Assembly (NCBI GenBank): GCA_043820265.1
Contig: JBDREA010000171.1
Location: 1-10,691 of the forward strand
Reading direction: 5' to 3'
DNA: 10,691 nucleotides
Origin: JBDREA01 sp043820265
GTDB taxonomy: Archaea > Altiarchaeota > Altiarchaeia > IMC4 > JBDREA01
In this document: one piece after another, positions 1 through 6,476 of the stretch
How positions within the stretch are numbered: the stretch's first letter is position 1
How the letters are laid out: every line of letters begins with the position of its first letter
Translations under genes and position numbers: made by a program
Notes under the pieces: model-generated
What the model was told of the DNA's origin: nothing
Database searches by the model: none
The model's input: the letters and a program-made list of their open reading frames with translations, nothing else

Positions 1-403
1 GGTATTGTATGAAGGGCAATTGCACTTCGATGCTGTGTTCGCTTCTGTGGGCGAGGAGGTCGGCTTCGATGAGCGAGGTCTGGGAGTATATCTCTTTTGC
101 GAGGTCGCCGTCTATTTTGGCATCGCCTAGGGGCGTCCTCCAGATTCCCTCGTGCATTATCGAGAAATCCGGCCCGTATCCCGTGTGGTTTGGACCTAGG
201 ATTATGTAGGTGTCTGCTGGCAGAGCGTGTGTGTATACCTTGCCTGCAACCCCTCCAGAGTAGACGTAGCCTGCGTGGGGGCAGATTAATGCTCGGCAAA
301 CCCTTTTTTCCCCCACTTTAGGGATAAGCTCCTGCAGCTGCCGTTGGAGTTGTAGCGGGTCGCCCGGGTAAAAGGCCCCTGCCACGGCCGGTGGACGTAT
401 CAT
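1..403 (-). CDS. amrB: MEMO1/AmrB-family protein, N-terminal part (runs off the window edge)
   Basis: The minus strand is open from an ATG at 403-401 to the window edge, giving the first 134 residues of a protein normally about 270-290 long. It begins MIRPPAVAGAFYPGDP, the signature start of the MEMO family (AmmeMemoRadiSam protein B). It then has PHAGYVYSGG with His43, ILGPNHTGYG with His73, WRTPLGDAKID, and HRSEHSIEVQLPF with His119 and His123. The PHAGY and GPNH histidines match metal-ligand positions of MEMO and of the related extradiol-dioxygenase fold; the later conserved Cys lies outside the window. Archaeal members are conserved cytoplasmic proteins, often near AMMECR1, radical-SAM or mevalonate-pathway genes, and their reaction is not settled. 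The ATG follows AAAGAAAA with no clear Shine-Dalgarno. A TATA element at 434-440 lies about 33 bp upstream, suggesting a leaderless or nearly leaderless transcript divergent from the histone gene. Confidence 0.93.
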   Translation of the reverse strand, partial: MIRPPAVAGAFYPGDPLQLQRQLQELIPKVGEKRVCRALICPHAGYVYSGGVAGKVYTHALPADTYIILGPNHTGYGPDFSIMHEGIWRTPLGDAKIDGDLAKEIYSQTSLIEADLLAHRSEHSIEVQLPFIQY

Positions 404-433
404 TTTTCTTTGTTCGCTATTTTTATTAGTTGG

Positions 434-441
434 TTATAAAT
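434..441. promoter_or_regulatory. Shared TATA element between amrB and the histone gene
   Basis: TTATAAAT contains the palindrome TTATAA (434-439), so it can be read as a TATA box on either strand. On the plus strand it puts transcription start near 463, at the histone Shine-Dalgarno. On the minus strand it puts the start near 410, just before the amrB ATG. No other good TATA-like element is correctly spaced for either gene. Which direction TBP and TFB favour cannot be told from the sequence. Confidence 0.55.
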
Positions 442-474
442 GCTTTTTTAGTTTTTATTTTGGAGGATCAAGCT

Positions 475-675
475 ATGGCACATATTCCAGTGGCTCCGGT
501 TGAAAGGATCATCAGAGACATTGATCCCGATATCAGGGTCAGTACGTCTGCCGCGGAAGTCTTGAGAGACGTCTTAGAGGAGCGCGCGCTAGAGGTTGCA
601 AAAAAAGCGGTCCAGTATGCAAGGCATGCTCGAAGAAAGACTGTTAAGCCGGAAGATATTGAGTTGGCAAAATAA
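475..675 (+). CDS. Archaeal core histone (HMf-like)
   Basis: This 66-residue protein is a single histone fold that dimerises, wraps DNA and compacts the archaeal chromosome. It starts MAHIPVAPVERIIRD and ends in ARHARRKTVKPEDIELAK, matching the HMfA/HMfB pattern: an N-terminal APxxRII helix, a long central helix, and the RKTxKxEDIELA loop-helix. His51 and Asp61 align with the HMfB dimer-dimer contacts His49 and Asp59; Tyr48 replaces HMfB Leu46. The chain stops at Lys66, lacking the last few basic residues (VRRFKK) of HMfB. I chose ATG 475 because GGAGGA lies 7 nt upstream and the histone N-terminus begins there; an in-frame ATG at 430 would overlap the TATA box. T-rich sequence follows the stop codon. 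It has no operon partner: the genes on both sides are on the opposite strand. Confidence 0.97.
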   Translation: MAHIPVAPVERIIRDIDPDIRVSTSAAEVLRDVLEERALEVAKKAVQYARHARRKTVKPEDIELAK

Positions 676-679
676 TTTT

Positions 680-865
680 TTAGTTTGAGTTTATGTTTTC
701 GGAACTTAAGGGTGATTTTTGTATTTGGAATTTTGGGTTATATTGCTGGCAATATGAGGTTGTACCCGATATTTTTTCCTGGTTTGTGCATTTTCCGAAG
801 TAGGTGTTGATGCTCACCCATTGGGTGCAGTTTTGGCAGGTGTAGACGGTTTTTTTTTCTTCCAT
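680..865 (-). CDS. Small Cys-containing protein, possible zinc-binding
   Basis: I do not recognise this 61-residue protein. Four cysteines are arranged as CQNC (10, 13), GKC (26) and YCQQY (39). With Tyr/Trp-rich sequence between them, this is the spacing of a compact zinc-ribbon-like fold or of two disulfides. The last 20 residues are polar and probably disordered. There is no signal peptide or membrane segment, so it is likely cytoplasmic. Evidence that it is real: TATATAAAT at 888-896 lies about 27 bp ahead of the ATG, the spacing of a leaderless archaeal transcript; the histone and this gene converge with only 4 nt between stop codons; and no alternative gene fills the interval. It is short and without clear homology to me, so it could still be a chance ORF. 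Confidence 0.6.
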   Translation of the reverse strand: MEEKKTVYTCQNCTQWVSINTYFGKCTNQEKISGTTSYCQQYNPKFQIQKSPLSSENINSN

Positions 866-887
866 GTTCTTTTTTGGGAATTTATGC

Positions 888-896
888 TATATAAAT
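888..896 (-). promoter_or_regulatory. TATA box for the 61-residue Cys-containing gene
   Basis: Read on the minus strand this is ATTTATATA, centred about 27 bp before the ATG at 865. That places transcription start essentially on the start codon, as in many leaderless archaeal mRNAs. Next to it are the palindromes CATATATG (899-906) and TTGTGCACAA (912-921), which may be operators. Confidence 0.55.
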
Positions 897-911
897 CACA
901 TATATGGATGA

Positions 912-921
912 TTGTGCACAA
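912..921. promoter_or_regulatory. Perfect 10-bp palindrome TTGTGCACAA, candidate operator
   Basis: TTGTGCACAA is its own reverse complement. It lies between the divergent small Cys-protein gene and the six-PAS regulator, about 16 bp beyond the TATA box of the former and about 50 bp before that of the latter. Its size suits a dimeric helix-turn-helix regulator, possibly the neighbouring PAS-HTH protein. This is inference from position and symmetry only. Confidence 0.3.
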
Positions 922-1028
922 AATAGATAACCGTGATCGAATAAGCCGATTTGGATAATAAAATATCTCATTTTTATAGATGCAATATCAAAACGTTCTC
1001 GTTGGTATTTTTTTGGGGGGTTGAGTAT

Positions 1029-4000
1029 ATGCCTAAGAAAGCAGATTTGGGGGCCGATGCAAATGGGGTAATCTTCCCCATACTTCTTGAAAAAGCAAAT
1101 GATGCGATCGCAATTATTCAGGGGGAAAAATTCCGGTTCGTAAACAATAAAATAGCATCCATTTTGGGTTACACAAAAAAGGAGCTTATAGACACGGATT
1201 TTTCCAAGGTCCTAGATCTTGAAAGTAAAAAGATAGTTAATACGAGGTACATGTCCAGACTGAAAGGTGAAGAGGTGCCCGAAACCTATGAGATAAAATG
1301 GTCTGGAAAAAACGGCAAATTCGGCTACGCTGACATAAGCCCGACAGTATTCGACTACAAAGGCAAAAAAGCAATTCTTTTGATTGCACGGGACACGACC
1401 CAAAAAAAATACGCCATTGAGGCTCTTAAAAAGAGCACAGAAGAATACGAGACTATCCTGAAAAATACAAGAGACATCATTTACACAACAGATCCAAAAG
1501 GGGTGATAACTTATGTCAGCCCCCAGGTTTCGTCCATCTTCGAATTCGAACCAGTAGAGGTCATTGGACGTCCAATATTTGAATTCGTACATCCAAATGA
1601 TATTTCCGAAGTCATGGCAGACTTCCAGAAAACAATTATAGGTGGGGCGGAATTCCCGATAAGATTCCGGATCATTGGGAAAACGGGAAATCATGTATTC
1701 GTCGAAAACCTGGGGAAAGCTATAAAATGTGACAACAAGGTTGTCGGCGTAACTGGTGTCATCCGTGATGTCACGCCCCAGGAAAAGGCTGAAAGACAAA
1801 AAGATGAGACAGAATACAAATATCAGACTCTGCTTCAGAACATTCGGGATGGTGTGTACACTCTCGATCCAAATGGATTATTCACTTACGTAAACGATGT
1901 TATCGTGAGAAGGTCTGGACATTCAAAAAATTGGTTCAGAAAGAAGTCGTTTTTTGACTTTGTGAGAAAAGAGTTCAGGGATGCAGCAAAAGAAAATTTT
2001 GATGCTATCATGCAAGGCGATACCCAGCCCCCGTTTCAAGCGGCATATGACACTGCAGACGGCAATATTTTGTGGATTGAAATCAATACGAAATCCTTGT
2101 TGTCGGATGGAAAGATCCATGGATTGATCGGTGTCTCAAGAAACATTACAGAAAGGAAAAAAGCTGAAGAGTCCTTAAGCGAATCAGAGGCTAATTTTCG
2201 AGCTCTCGCCACCAACGCGAAAGACGGAATCGTCATCTTGATTGGAAAAGGAGTGATTACGTACGCCAACAAAGAAGCTTCAAAAATATCGGGATACCGT
2301 TTGGAGGAATTAATCAACAAGAGGATAGCAGATATCTTCCACCCAGACGAAATGGAGATTGTGACAGCTAACTATGAAAAAAGAATCGAGGGAAAATCTG
2401 TCCCATCGGCATATGAATCACGGATTATTAGAAAAGACGGCAAAACATTGGCAGTTGAAGTATCTGACGCAAAGACTATTTGGCATGGCGGCCCGGCTGA
2501 CCTGATAATAGTTAGAGACATCAGCGAGCGAAAAAAGGCCGAGGAAAAGCTGAAAAAGGAAATACAGTTCAGCAACACCCTAGTCCAGGCTTCACCTACG
2601 TTCTTTGTTGCAGTCGATAAAGATGGCAAAACCCTGATGATGAACAAAGCCATGCTTAATGCTTTAGGGTACTCTCCCTTCGAGGTTGTGGGCTCAGATT
2701 ATCTATCGACATTCGTTGCTGAACATGACCGAGAACTTGTGAACAAAATTTTTGAGGATAGGAGGAAATCTAGAGTACCAACCCTGCACGAATCGACTGT
2801 ACTGAAAAAAAACGGGGAGAAACTGCTTTTAGAATGGCATGGAACACAAGTTAGAAAAGCCAACGGAGAATTAGAGTTCACATTTGGAGTCGGCATAGAC
2901 ATCACAGAAAGAAGAAAGCAGGAGGAAGAGATCCAAGCACTAAACGAATACAATCAAAACTTGATCAGGGATTCTCCTGTTGGAATATTTACCACAGACA
3001 AGGAGGGTTTTGTTACTTCAGCTAATCTAAGCCTTATTGAGATACTTGGGAGTCCAGGAGAGGAGAAAACCAAGCAATTCAATATCTTGGAGATGGAGTC
3101 AATAAAGAAGGCTGGAGTCCAGGAACTATTTCTTCGAGTGCTGATGCAGGGTGAAAAAATCGCTGTAAGAAGCATTCCCTATCAATCATATTGGGGTAAA
3201 AAGACAACCATATCAATACGCTCCGGACCCCTTTATGATTCTGAAAAAAAAATCTCGGGATTGCTGGGGATAGTAGAGGATTTGTCTGAGAAAAGGAGGC
3301 TTGAAGAAAAGATCACAAGATTCGAGAAGAAAAGAATCCCCCTAACATTAAAAGAGCAAAAAGTCTTTTATAGCCTATCCCTTAATCCCACCTTTAACGA
3401 CCGCGAACTCTCAGAAGTTATCGGCATTGAGCGTTCAACCATCACTGCTGTGAGAAACAGGCTATTGAGCCGGGGATTTTATACTCGGATAAATGCCCCC
3501 TCATTCCGACAGATAGGCTGTAGCACACTATCCATCATCCAAGCCAGATATCGAAGCGACACAACATACGAGGAAAGGGAGAAAACGGTGTCCCAAGAGA
3601 TATTGGAAGAATCACCGGGTTTGTTTTTTTCTTACATCACAGATCGTGAGGAATTCATGGCGATTTGCTCTTCAAATCAGAAAGAATTCGATGAAACATT
3701 CAGCCGAATCAACGAAGTCTTAAAGGAAAAGGGATTCTATGAAGAACAGCCCAATATCTCTCATTTTTCATTGGATCACCCTGACACGAGATTCGAATAT
3801 GATGCAAGTCGTCTCATTGGACAAGTGCTCGGAGTGAAAAAACAAGGTTCCCCGGCACCCCCTGGTATGGGACGTAAAAAACTGACTAACAAAGAGAGGA
3901 TAATATTTCAGACGATGATCGACTTCCCCAGATTCAATAACACACAAATTGCCTCAAAAATCAATGTGAGCCGGAGGAAAGTCTCTCAATCAAAAAAGAA

Positions 4001-4382
4001 ACTCTTTGACAACGACCTCATGACATCTCTTGTGATCCCAGATATGGGTTTTCTGGGGATAGAGATATTGGTCTTCTGCCAATTTTCCTTCAATCAGAAC
4101 CTGGCGGAAGGAAAAGTCAATGAATCAGTGGCCACTTTATTAGAGAATCTTCCGTTTTTCTCAAAAATAAACAATAAATCAGATTTCATAGGGTTGATGG
4201 GATTTTCAGATTACACATCTTATAAATCGGCTTTTGAAAAGGTGTTTAGCAAGTTAATGGCTGAGAGAGTCGTACTCGGCGAACCAAAAGTCATCGTTTT
4301 CCCTATTGAAGGGATTAAATATTACAAACTCGACTTTTCCCATTTAGTCAGAAAAAAACTGAATGAACATCATATTAGCTGA
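1029..4382 (+). CDS. Six-PAS cytoplasmic sensor-regulator with two C-terminal winged-HTH/sensor modules
   Basis: This 1117-residue protein appears to be a one-component signal regulator. Six PAS domains begin near residues 19, 143, 268, 393, 518 and 645, each opening with a motif like LLQNIRDGVYTLD and several closing with an ITERKKAEE-type S-box linker. There is no histidine kinase, receiver or transmembrane segment. Residues ~772-950 and ~952-1117 are two related modules. Each starts with LTxKE...PxFN and a helix-turn-helix (ELSEVIGIERSTITAVRNR; QIASKINVSRRKVSQSKKK), followed by an alpha/beta region resembling a small-molecule-binding domain of Lrp/AsnC type. It probably binds DNA in response to ligand or redox signals sensed by the PAS array; the signal is unknown. 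I chose ATG 1029 because a G-rich Shine-Dalgarno-like run lies just upstream. A TTG at 951 in the same frame would place the TATA-like TTTTTATAGA (971-980) inside the coding sequence. Confidence 0.92.
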   Translation: MPKKADLGADANGVIFPILLEKANDAIAIIQGEKFRFVNNKIASILGYTKKELIDTDFSKVLDLESKKIVNTRYMSRLKGEEVPETYEIKWSGKNGKFGYADISPTVFDYKGKKAILLIARDTTQKKYAIEALKKSTEEYETILKNTRDIIYTTDPKGVITYVSPQVSSIFEFEPVEVIGRPIFEFVHPNDISEVMADFQKTIIGGAEFPIRFRIIGKTGNHVFVENLGKAIKCDNKVVGVTGVIRDVTPQEKAERQKDETEYKYQTLLQNIRDGVYTLDPNGLFTYVNDVIVRRSGHSKNWFRKKSFFDFVRKEFRDAAKENFDAIMQGDTQPPFQAAYDTADGNILWIEINTKSLLSDGKIHGLIGVSRNITERKKAEESLSESEANFRALATNAKDGIVILIGKGVITYANKEASKISGYRLEELINKRIADIFHPDEMEIVTANYEKRIEGKSVPSAYESRIIRKDGKTLAVEVSDAKTIWHGGPADLIIVRDISERKKAEEKLKKEIQFSNTLVQASPTFFVAVDKDGKTLMMNKAMLNALGYSPFEVVGSDYLSTFVAEHDRELVNKIFEDRRKSRVPTLHESTVLKKNGEKLLLEWHGTQVRKANGELEFTFGVGIDITERRKQEEEIQALNEYNQNLIRDSPVGIFTTDKEGFVTSANLSLIEILGSPGEEKTKQFNILEMESIKKAGVQELFLRVLMQGEKIAVRSIPYQSYWGKKTTISIRSGPLYDSEKKISGLLGIVEDLSEKRRLEEKITRFEKKRIPLTLKEQKVFYSLSLNPTFNDRELSEVIGIERSTITAVRNRLLSRGFYTRINAPSFRQIGCSTLSIIQARYRSDTTYEEREKTVSQEILEESPGLFFSYITDREEFMAICSSNQKEFDETFSRINEVLKEKGFYEEQPNISHFSLDHPDTRFEYDASRLIGQVLGVKKQGSPAPPGMGRKKLTNKERIIFQTMIDFPRFNNTQIASKINVSRRKVSQSKKKLFDNDLMTSLVIPDMGFLGIEILVFCQFSFNQNLAEGKVNESVATLLENLPFFSKINNKSDFIGLMGFSDYTSYKSAFEKVFSKLMAERVVLGEPKVIVFPIEGIKYYKLDFSHLVRKKLNEHHIS

Positions 4383-4450
4383 ATATAACACCTAAGCATT
4401 TATACTTGTACAGCGTATATAATTTCTAGTAGTAGAGGTGGGGTGGTCTT

Positions 4451-4654
4451 TTGATCGATAACTGTTCCTTTTTTCACACAAAAACTGGGGTTTGTACCCA
4501 TACCGCTCATGGCCAATGTAATTATTCTCTTTTTTATTGCTGCAATTTATGCGACCGATGCGGTATGGTATGCAACATCCATCCAAACAAGATTATTTAC
4601 GAATCAAAAAAAATCATCAAAAAAGTATCGGCACCTGAAATATCCCCTAACTAA
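4451..4654 (+). CDS. Cys-rich mini-protein with CX2CX2CX3C motif (TTG start)
   Basis: This is a 67-residue protein of unknown family with eight cysteines (5, 15, 23, 30, 31, 34, 37, 41) and four histidines in its first 45 residues, followed by a Lys-rich tail. CNLCDRCGMVC is a CX2CX2CX3C motif like those binding [4Fe-4S] clusters in ferredoxins, though the usual Pro after the last Cys is Asn. CDRCGMVCNIH also resembles the zinc site of small archaeal B-box/DUF2180-type proteins. The start is taken as TTG 4451, with GAGGTG at 4435-4440 as the ribosome binding site and TATA-like elements at 4400-4405 and 4416-4422. It follows the PAS regulator by 68 nt on the same strand and converges on the lipoprotein gene with 4 nt between stops. 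ORFs in other frames overlap it but lack this composition. Whether it is expressed is uncertain. Confidence 0.5.
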   Translation: MIDNCSFFHTKTGVCTHTAHGQCNYSLFYCCNLCDRCGMVCNIHPNKIIYESKKIIKKVSAPEISPN

Positions 4655-4658
4655 TTTA

Positions 4659-5159
4659 TTATCTAACAAGAGTGCAGGTCGGCTCAACTTCGACGACTGT
4701 AAGTATCCAGTAGGGAGCCTCGTAGTGCTGTTTGCCGTTTAAGTCTATCCAGGTCTCCCCCTCGTGTTTCTCAAGTTCGAAGTCTATCTTGAATTGTTTT
4801 TTGATATATCTGGTGATCACTCCTTTTTCATCCAGATCGGGGGCAGTGTAGGATCCTCCGCAGTAATAGTTATTTAGGACTTCTCCAGTGTACTGGCCGT
4901 ACCGACACCATCCATTGAGGGTTTTTTTGGTATTTGATGCGGATGGACTCACCATGTCATCTAAGAATATCAGCGAAAGCGGCCTCAGTACATTTTCCCA
5001 GGACAAGGTCGGACTTACCTTAATCTTCTCCCCTTCATCCACAATATTACAGGGATTGATGTATACTGGCGGAGGCGGCCCACTTGAACCTGAAAGGCAG
5101 CCAGCAACGAACAAGACAGAAAGTATTGATGATATTAACAATATTCTTTTCAAGTCCAT
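4659..5159 (-). CDS. Secreted lipoprotein of unknown function
   Basis: This 166-residue protein has a classical lipoprotein signal: MDLKRIL, a hydrophobic core at residues 6-19, and the lipobox FVAGC with Cys21 as the predicted lipid-modified residue. The mature chain begins with a Ser/Gly/Pro linker (residues 22-31). It has four more cysteines (37, 85, 100, 162), an even number that could form two disulfides outside the cell. The rest is a small mixed-structure domain with Tyr, Trp and Gly-rich stretches that I do not recognise. It is expected to be anchored on the outer face of the cytoplasmic membrane. The ATG at 5159 is supported by the signal peptide and by a TATA box centred 31 bp upstream, leaving almost no leader. 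It diverges from dapL across a 61-bp gap; a functional link to dapL is not evident. Confidence 0.87.
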   Translation of the reverse strand: MDLKRILLISSILSVLFVAGCLSGSSGPPPPVYINPCNIVDEGEKIKVSPTLSWENVLRPLSLIFLDDMVSPSASNTKKTLNGWCRYGQYTGEVLNNYYCGGSYTAPDLDEKGVITRYIKKQFKIDFELEKHEGETWIDLNGKQHYEAPYWILTVVEVEPTCTLVR

Positions 5160-5184
5160 AGTATGATAAAATATTCTTTTTTAG

Positions 5185-5194
5185 ATATTTAAAG
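5185..5194. promoter_or_regulatory. Palindromic TATA element shared by the lipoprotein gene and dapL
   Basis: ATATTTAAAG contains TTTAAA (5188-5193), read identically on both strands. Its centre is about 30.5 bp from the dapL start codon and 31.5 bp from the lipoprotein start codon. The minus-strand reading (CTTTAAATAT) is closer to the archaeal TATA consensus, so the lipoprotein direction may be the stronger. Neither gene has a Shine-Dalgarno, which fits leaderless or nearly leaderless transcripts in both directions. Confidence 0.6.
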
Positions 5195-5220
5195 TCGAAG
5201 AGATAATTTCTTAGTCTACC

Positions 5221-6390
5221 ATGACTGTGTCTTACGCCGAGCGAATCGAGAGGATCCCCCCTTACCTATTCGCTAAGATAGATGCTGCGATCGCCGAAAA
5301 AAAGTCTCAGGGAGTTGACGTCATCAGCTTGGGCGTGGGGGACCCGGACCTCCCAACCCCAAAAAATATCGTTGCGGCACTTAATCAAGCAGCCAAAGAC
5401 CCCGTCAATCACCAATACCCCAACTACGACGGTTTATCGTCTTTTCGCAAGGCAGTCGCAGACTGGTATCTCAGCAGGTTTTCGGTCGAATTGAATCCGA
5501 AAAACGAGGTTTTAACCCTCATCGGAAGCAAGGAAGGTATCGGTCACACCCCTCTTGCATTCATCAACCGGGGAGACGTTGTCTTATATACTGACCCAGG
5601 TTATCCGGTCTATAACATCGCGACGATATTGGCCGACGGAAATCCTGTCCCAGTCCCACTGCTTGAAGAAAACGATTTTTTACCCGATCTTGAGGCGATT
5701 CCCAGAGATATTTTAAAGAAGGCAAAACTCTTCTTTTTGAACTACCCCAACAATCCGACGGCGGCGACAGCAGATAAAGGATTCTTCGCAGAGGTTGTTG
5801 AGTTCGCCCGAGAAAACGATATAATTATCTGCCACGACGCCCCTTACACTGAACTCTCATTTGACGGATATGAGGCTCCGAGTTTTATGGAAGTGGATGG
5901 GGCAAAGGATGTGGGCGTAGAATTTCATTCGCTTTCGAAGACATACAACATGACAGGTTGGAGGTTAGGTTTCGTGGTTGGAAATCCAGACGTCATATCG
6001 GGAATCGGAAAGGTCAAACAAAACATCGACTCAGGAGCCTTCAACGCAGTTCAATATGCCGGAATCGAGGCCTTAAGTGGCCCCCAGGATAAAGCCAAAA
6101 AGAATGTGAAGATTTTCCAGGAGAGGCGAGACGTCCTTGTTTCTGGTTTGAAGGCTATCGGATGGGATGTGCCCACACCAAAGGCCACATTCTATGTATG
6201 GGCAAAGATACCGACAGACGAAAAATCAATCCCCTTCGCCAAAAAGATCCTCGACGAAGCAGGAGTCGTAGTAACACCGGGAGTCGGATTCGGAGACTCA
6301 GGCGAAGGATACGTGAGATTCAGCTTCACAGTCGAAAAAGAAAGGATAGAGGAAGCAGTGGAAAGGATAGAGAAGGCAGGGATAATCTGA
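5221..6390 (+). CDS. dapL: LL-diaminopimelate aminotransferase (DapL2 type)
   Basis: A 389-residue fold-type I PLP aminotransferase. DapL converts tetrahydrodipicolinate plus glutamate directly to LL-diaminopimelate and 2-oxoglutarate, a shortcut in lysine synthesis. Family features in order: RIPPYLFAKID, LGVGDPDLPTPKNIV, HQYPNYDGLSSFRKAVADWY, IGSKEGI, DPGYPVYNI, NYPNNPT (Asn178), CHDAPYTEL (Asp206 contacting the pyridine nitrogen, Tyr209), SLSKTYNMTGWRLGF with Lys240 as the PLP Schiff-base lysine and Arg248, then NIDSGAFNAVQYAG, PKATFYVWA and GEGYVRFSF with Arg366 for the substrate carboxylate. The pattern matches DapL2 enzymes of clostridia and methanogens better than general aspartate aminotransferases, though assignment within this superfamily is never certain without an alignment. 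Length is normal and nothing is missing. ATG 5221 is the natural start, about 31 bp from the TATA element and without a Shine-Dalgarno. No other lysine genes are in the window. Confidence 0.92.
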   Translation: MTVSYAERIERIPPYLFAKIDAAIAEKKSQGVDVISLGVGDPDLPTPKNIVAALNQAAKDPVNHQYPNYDGLSSFRKAVADWYLSRFSVELNPKNEVLTLIGSKEGIGHTPLAFINRGDVVLYTDPGYPVYNIATILADGNPVPVPLLEENDFLPDLEAIPRDILKKAKLFFLNYPNNPTAATADKGFFAEVVEFARENDIIICHDAPYTELSFDGYEAPSFMEVDGAKDVGVEFHSLSKTYNMTGWRLGFVVGNPDVISGIGKVKQNIDSGAFNAVQYAGIEALSGPQDKAKKNVKIFQERRDVLVSGLKAIGWDVPTPKATFYVWAKIPTDEKSIPFAKKILDEAGVVVTPGVGFGDSGEGYVRFSFTVEKERIEEAVERIEKAGII

Positions 6391-6440
6391 TTTGTGATTA
6401 TTACCCTGATTACTTTGGAGATGGCGCTTAAGCTTACCTA

Positions 6441-6475
6441 AAAGAAAACAAAAAAAAGAAAAATAGAAAAAATGT
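6441..6475 (-). terminator. Poly-T terminator after the P1 gene
   Basis: Immediately after the restored P1 stop codon (6479-6477), the minus strand is almost pure T with a few C, G and A, including runs of six, five and eight T. Archaeal RNA polymerase terminates at such T-rich tracts without a hairpin. The out-of-frame reading of P1 runs through this tract as Phe-rich sequence, which shows that it is non-coding. Confidence 0.55.
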
Positions 6476-6476
6476 C

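Noticed and set aside
9..321. Plus-strand ORFs of 66 and 74 codons at the left edge
   Set aside because: They lie antisense to the amrB/MEMO reading frame, which has clear family motifs throughout, and their own sequences are Ser/Arg/Pro-rich without any motif.
951..1028. A 26-residue N-terminal extension of the PAS regulator from TTG 951
   Set aside because: It would place the TATA-like element at 971-980 within the coding region, has no ribosome binding site, and encodes sequence without PAS features; ATG 1029 has a G-rich Shine-Dalgarno-like run.
1212..1799. A 195-codon minus-strand ORF inside the PAS regulator
   Set aside because: It is antisense to well-conserved PAS domains 1-2 and its translation is Phe/Tyr/Cys-rich shadow sequence with no recognisable motif or promoter.
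4392..4742. Overlapping ORFs on the minus strand (4392-4586) and in a second plus frame (4509-4742)
   Set aside because: The minus ORF lacks a promoter and a credible composition, and the second plus ORF runs into the 3' end of the lipoprotein gene. The Cys-rich frame starting at 4451 has a ribosome binding site and a patterned set of Cys.
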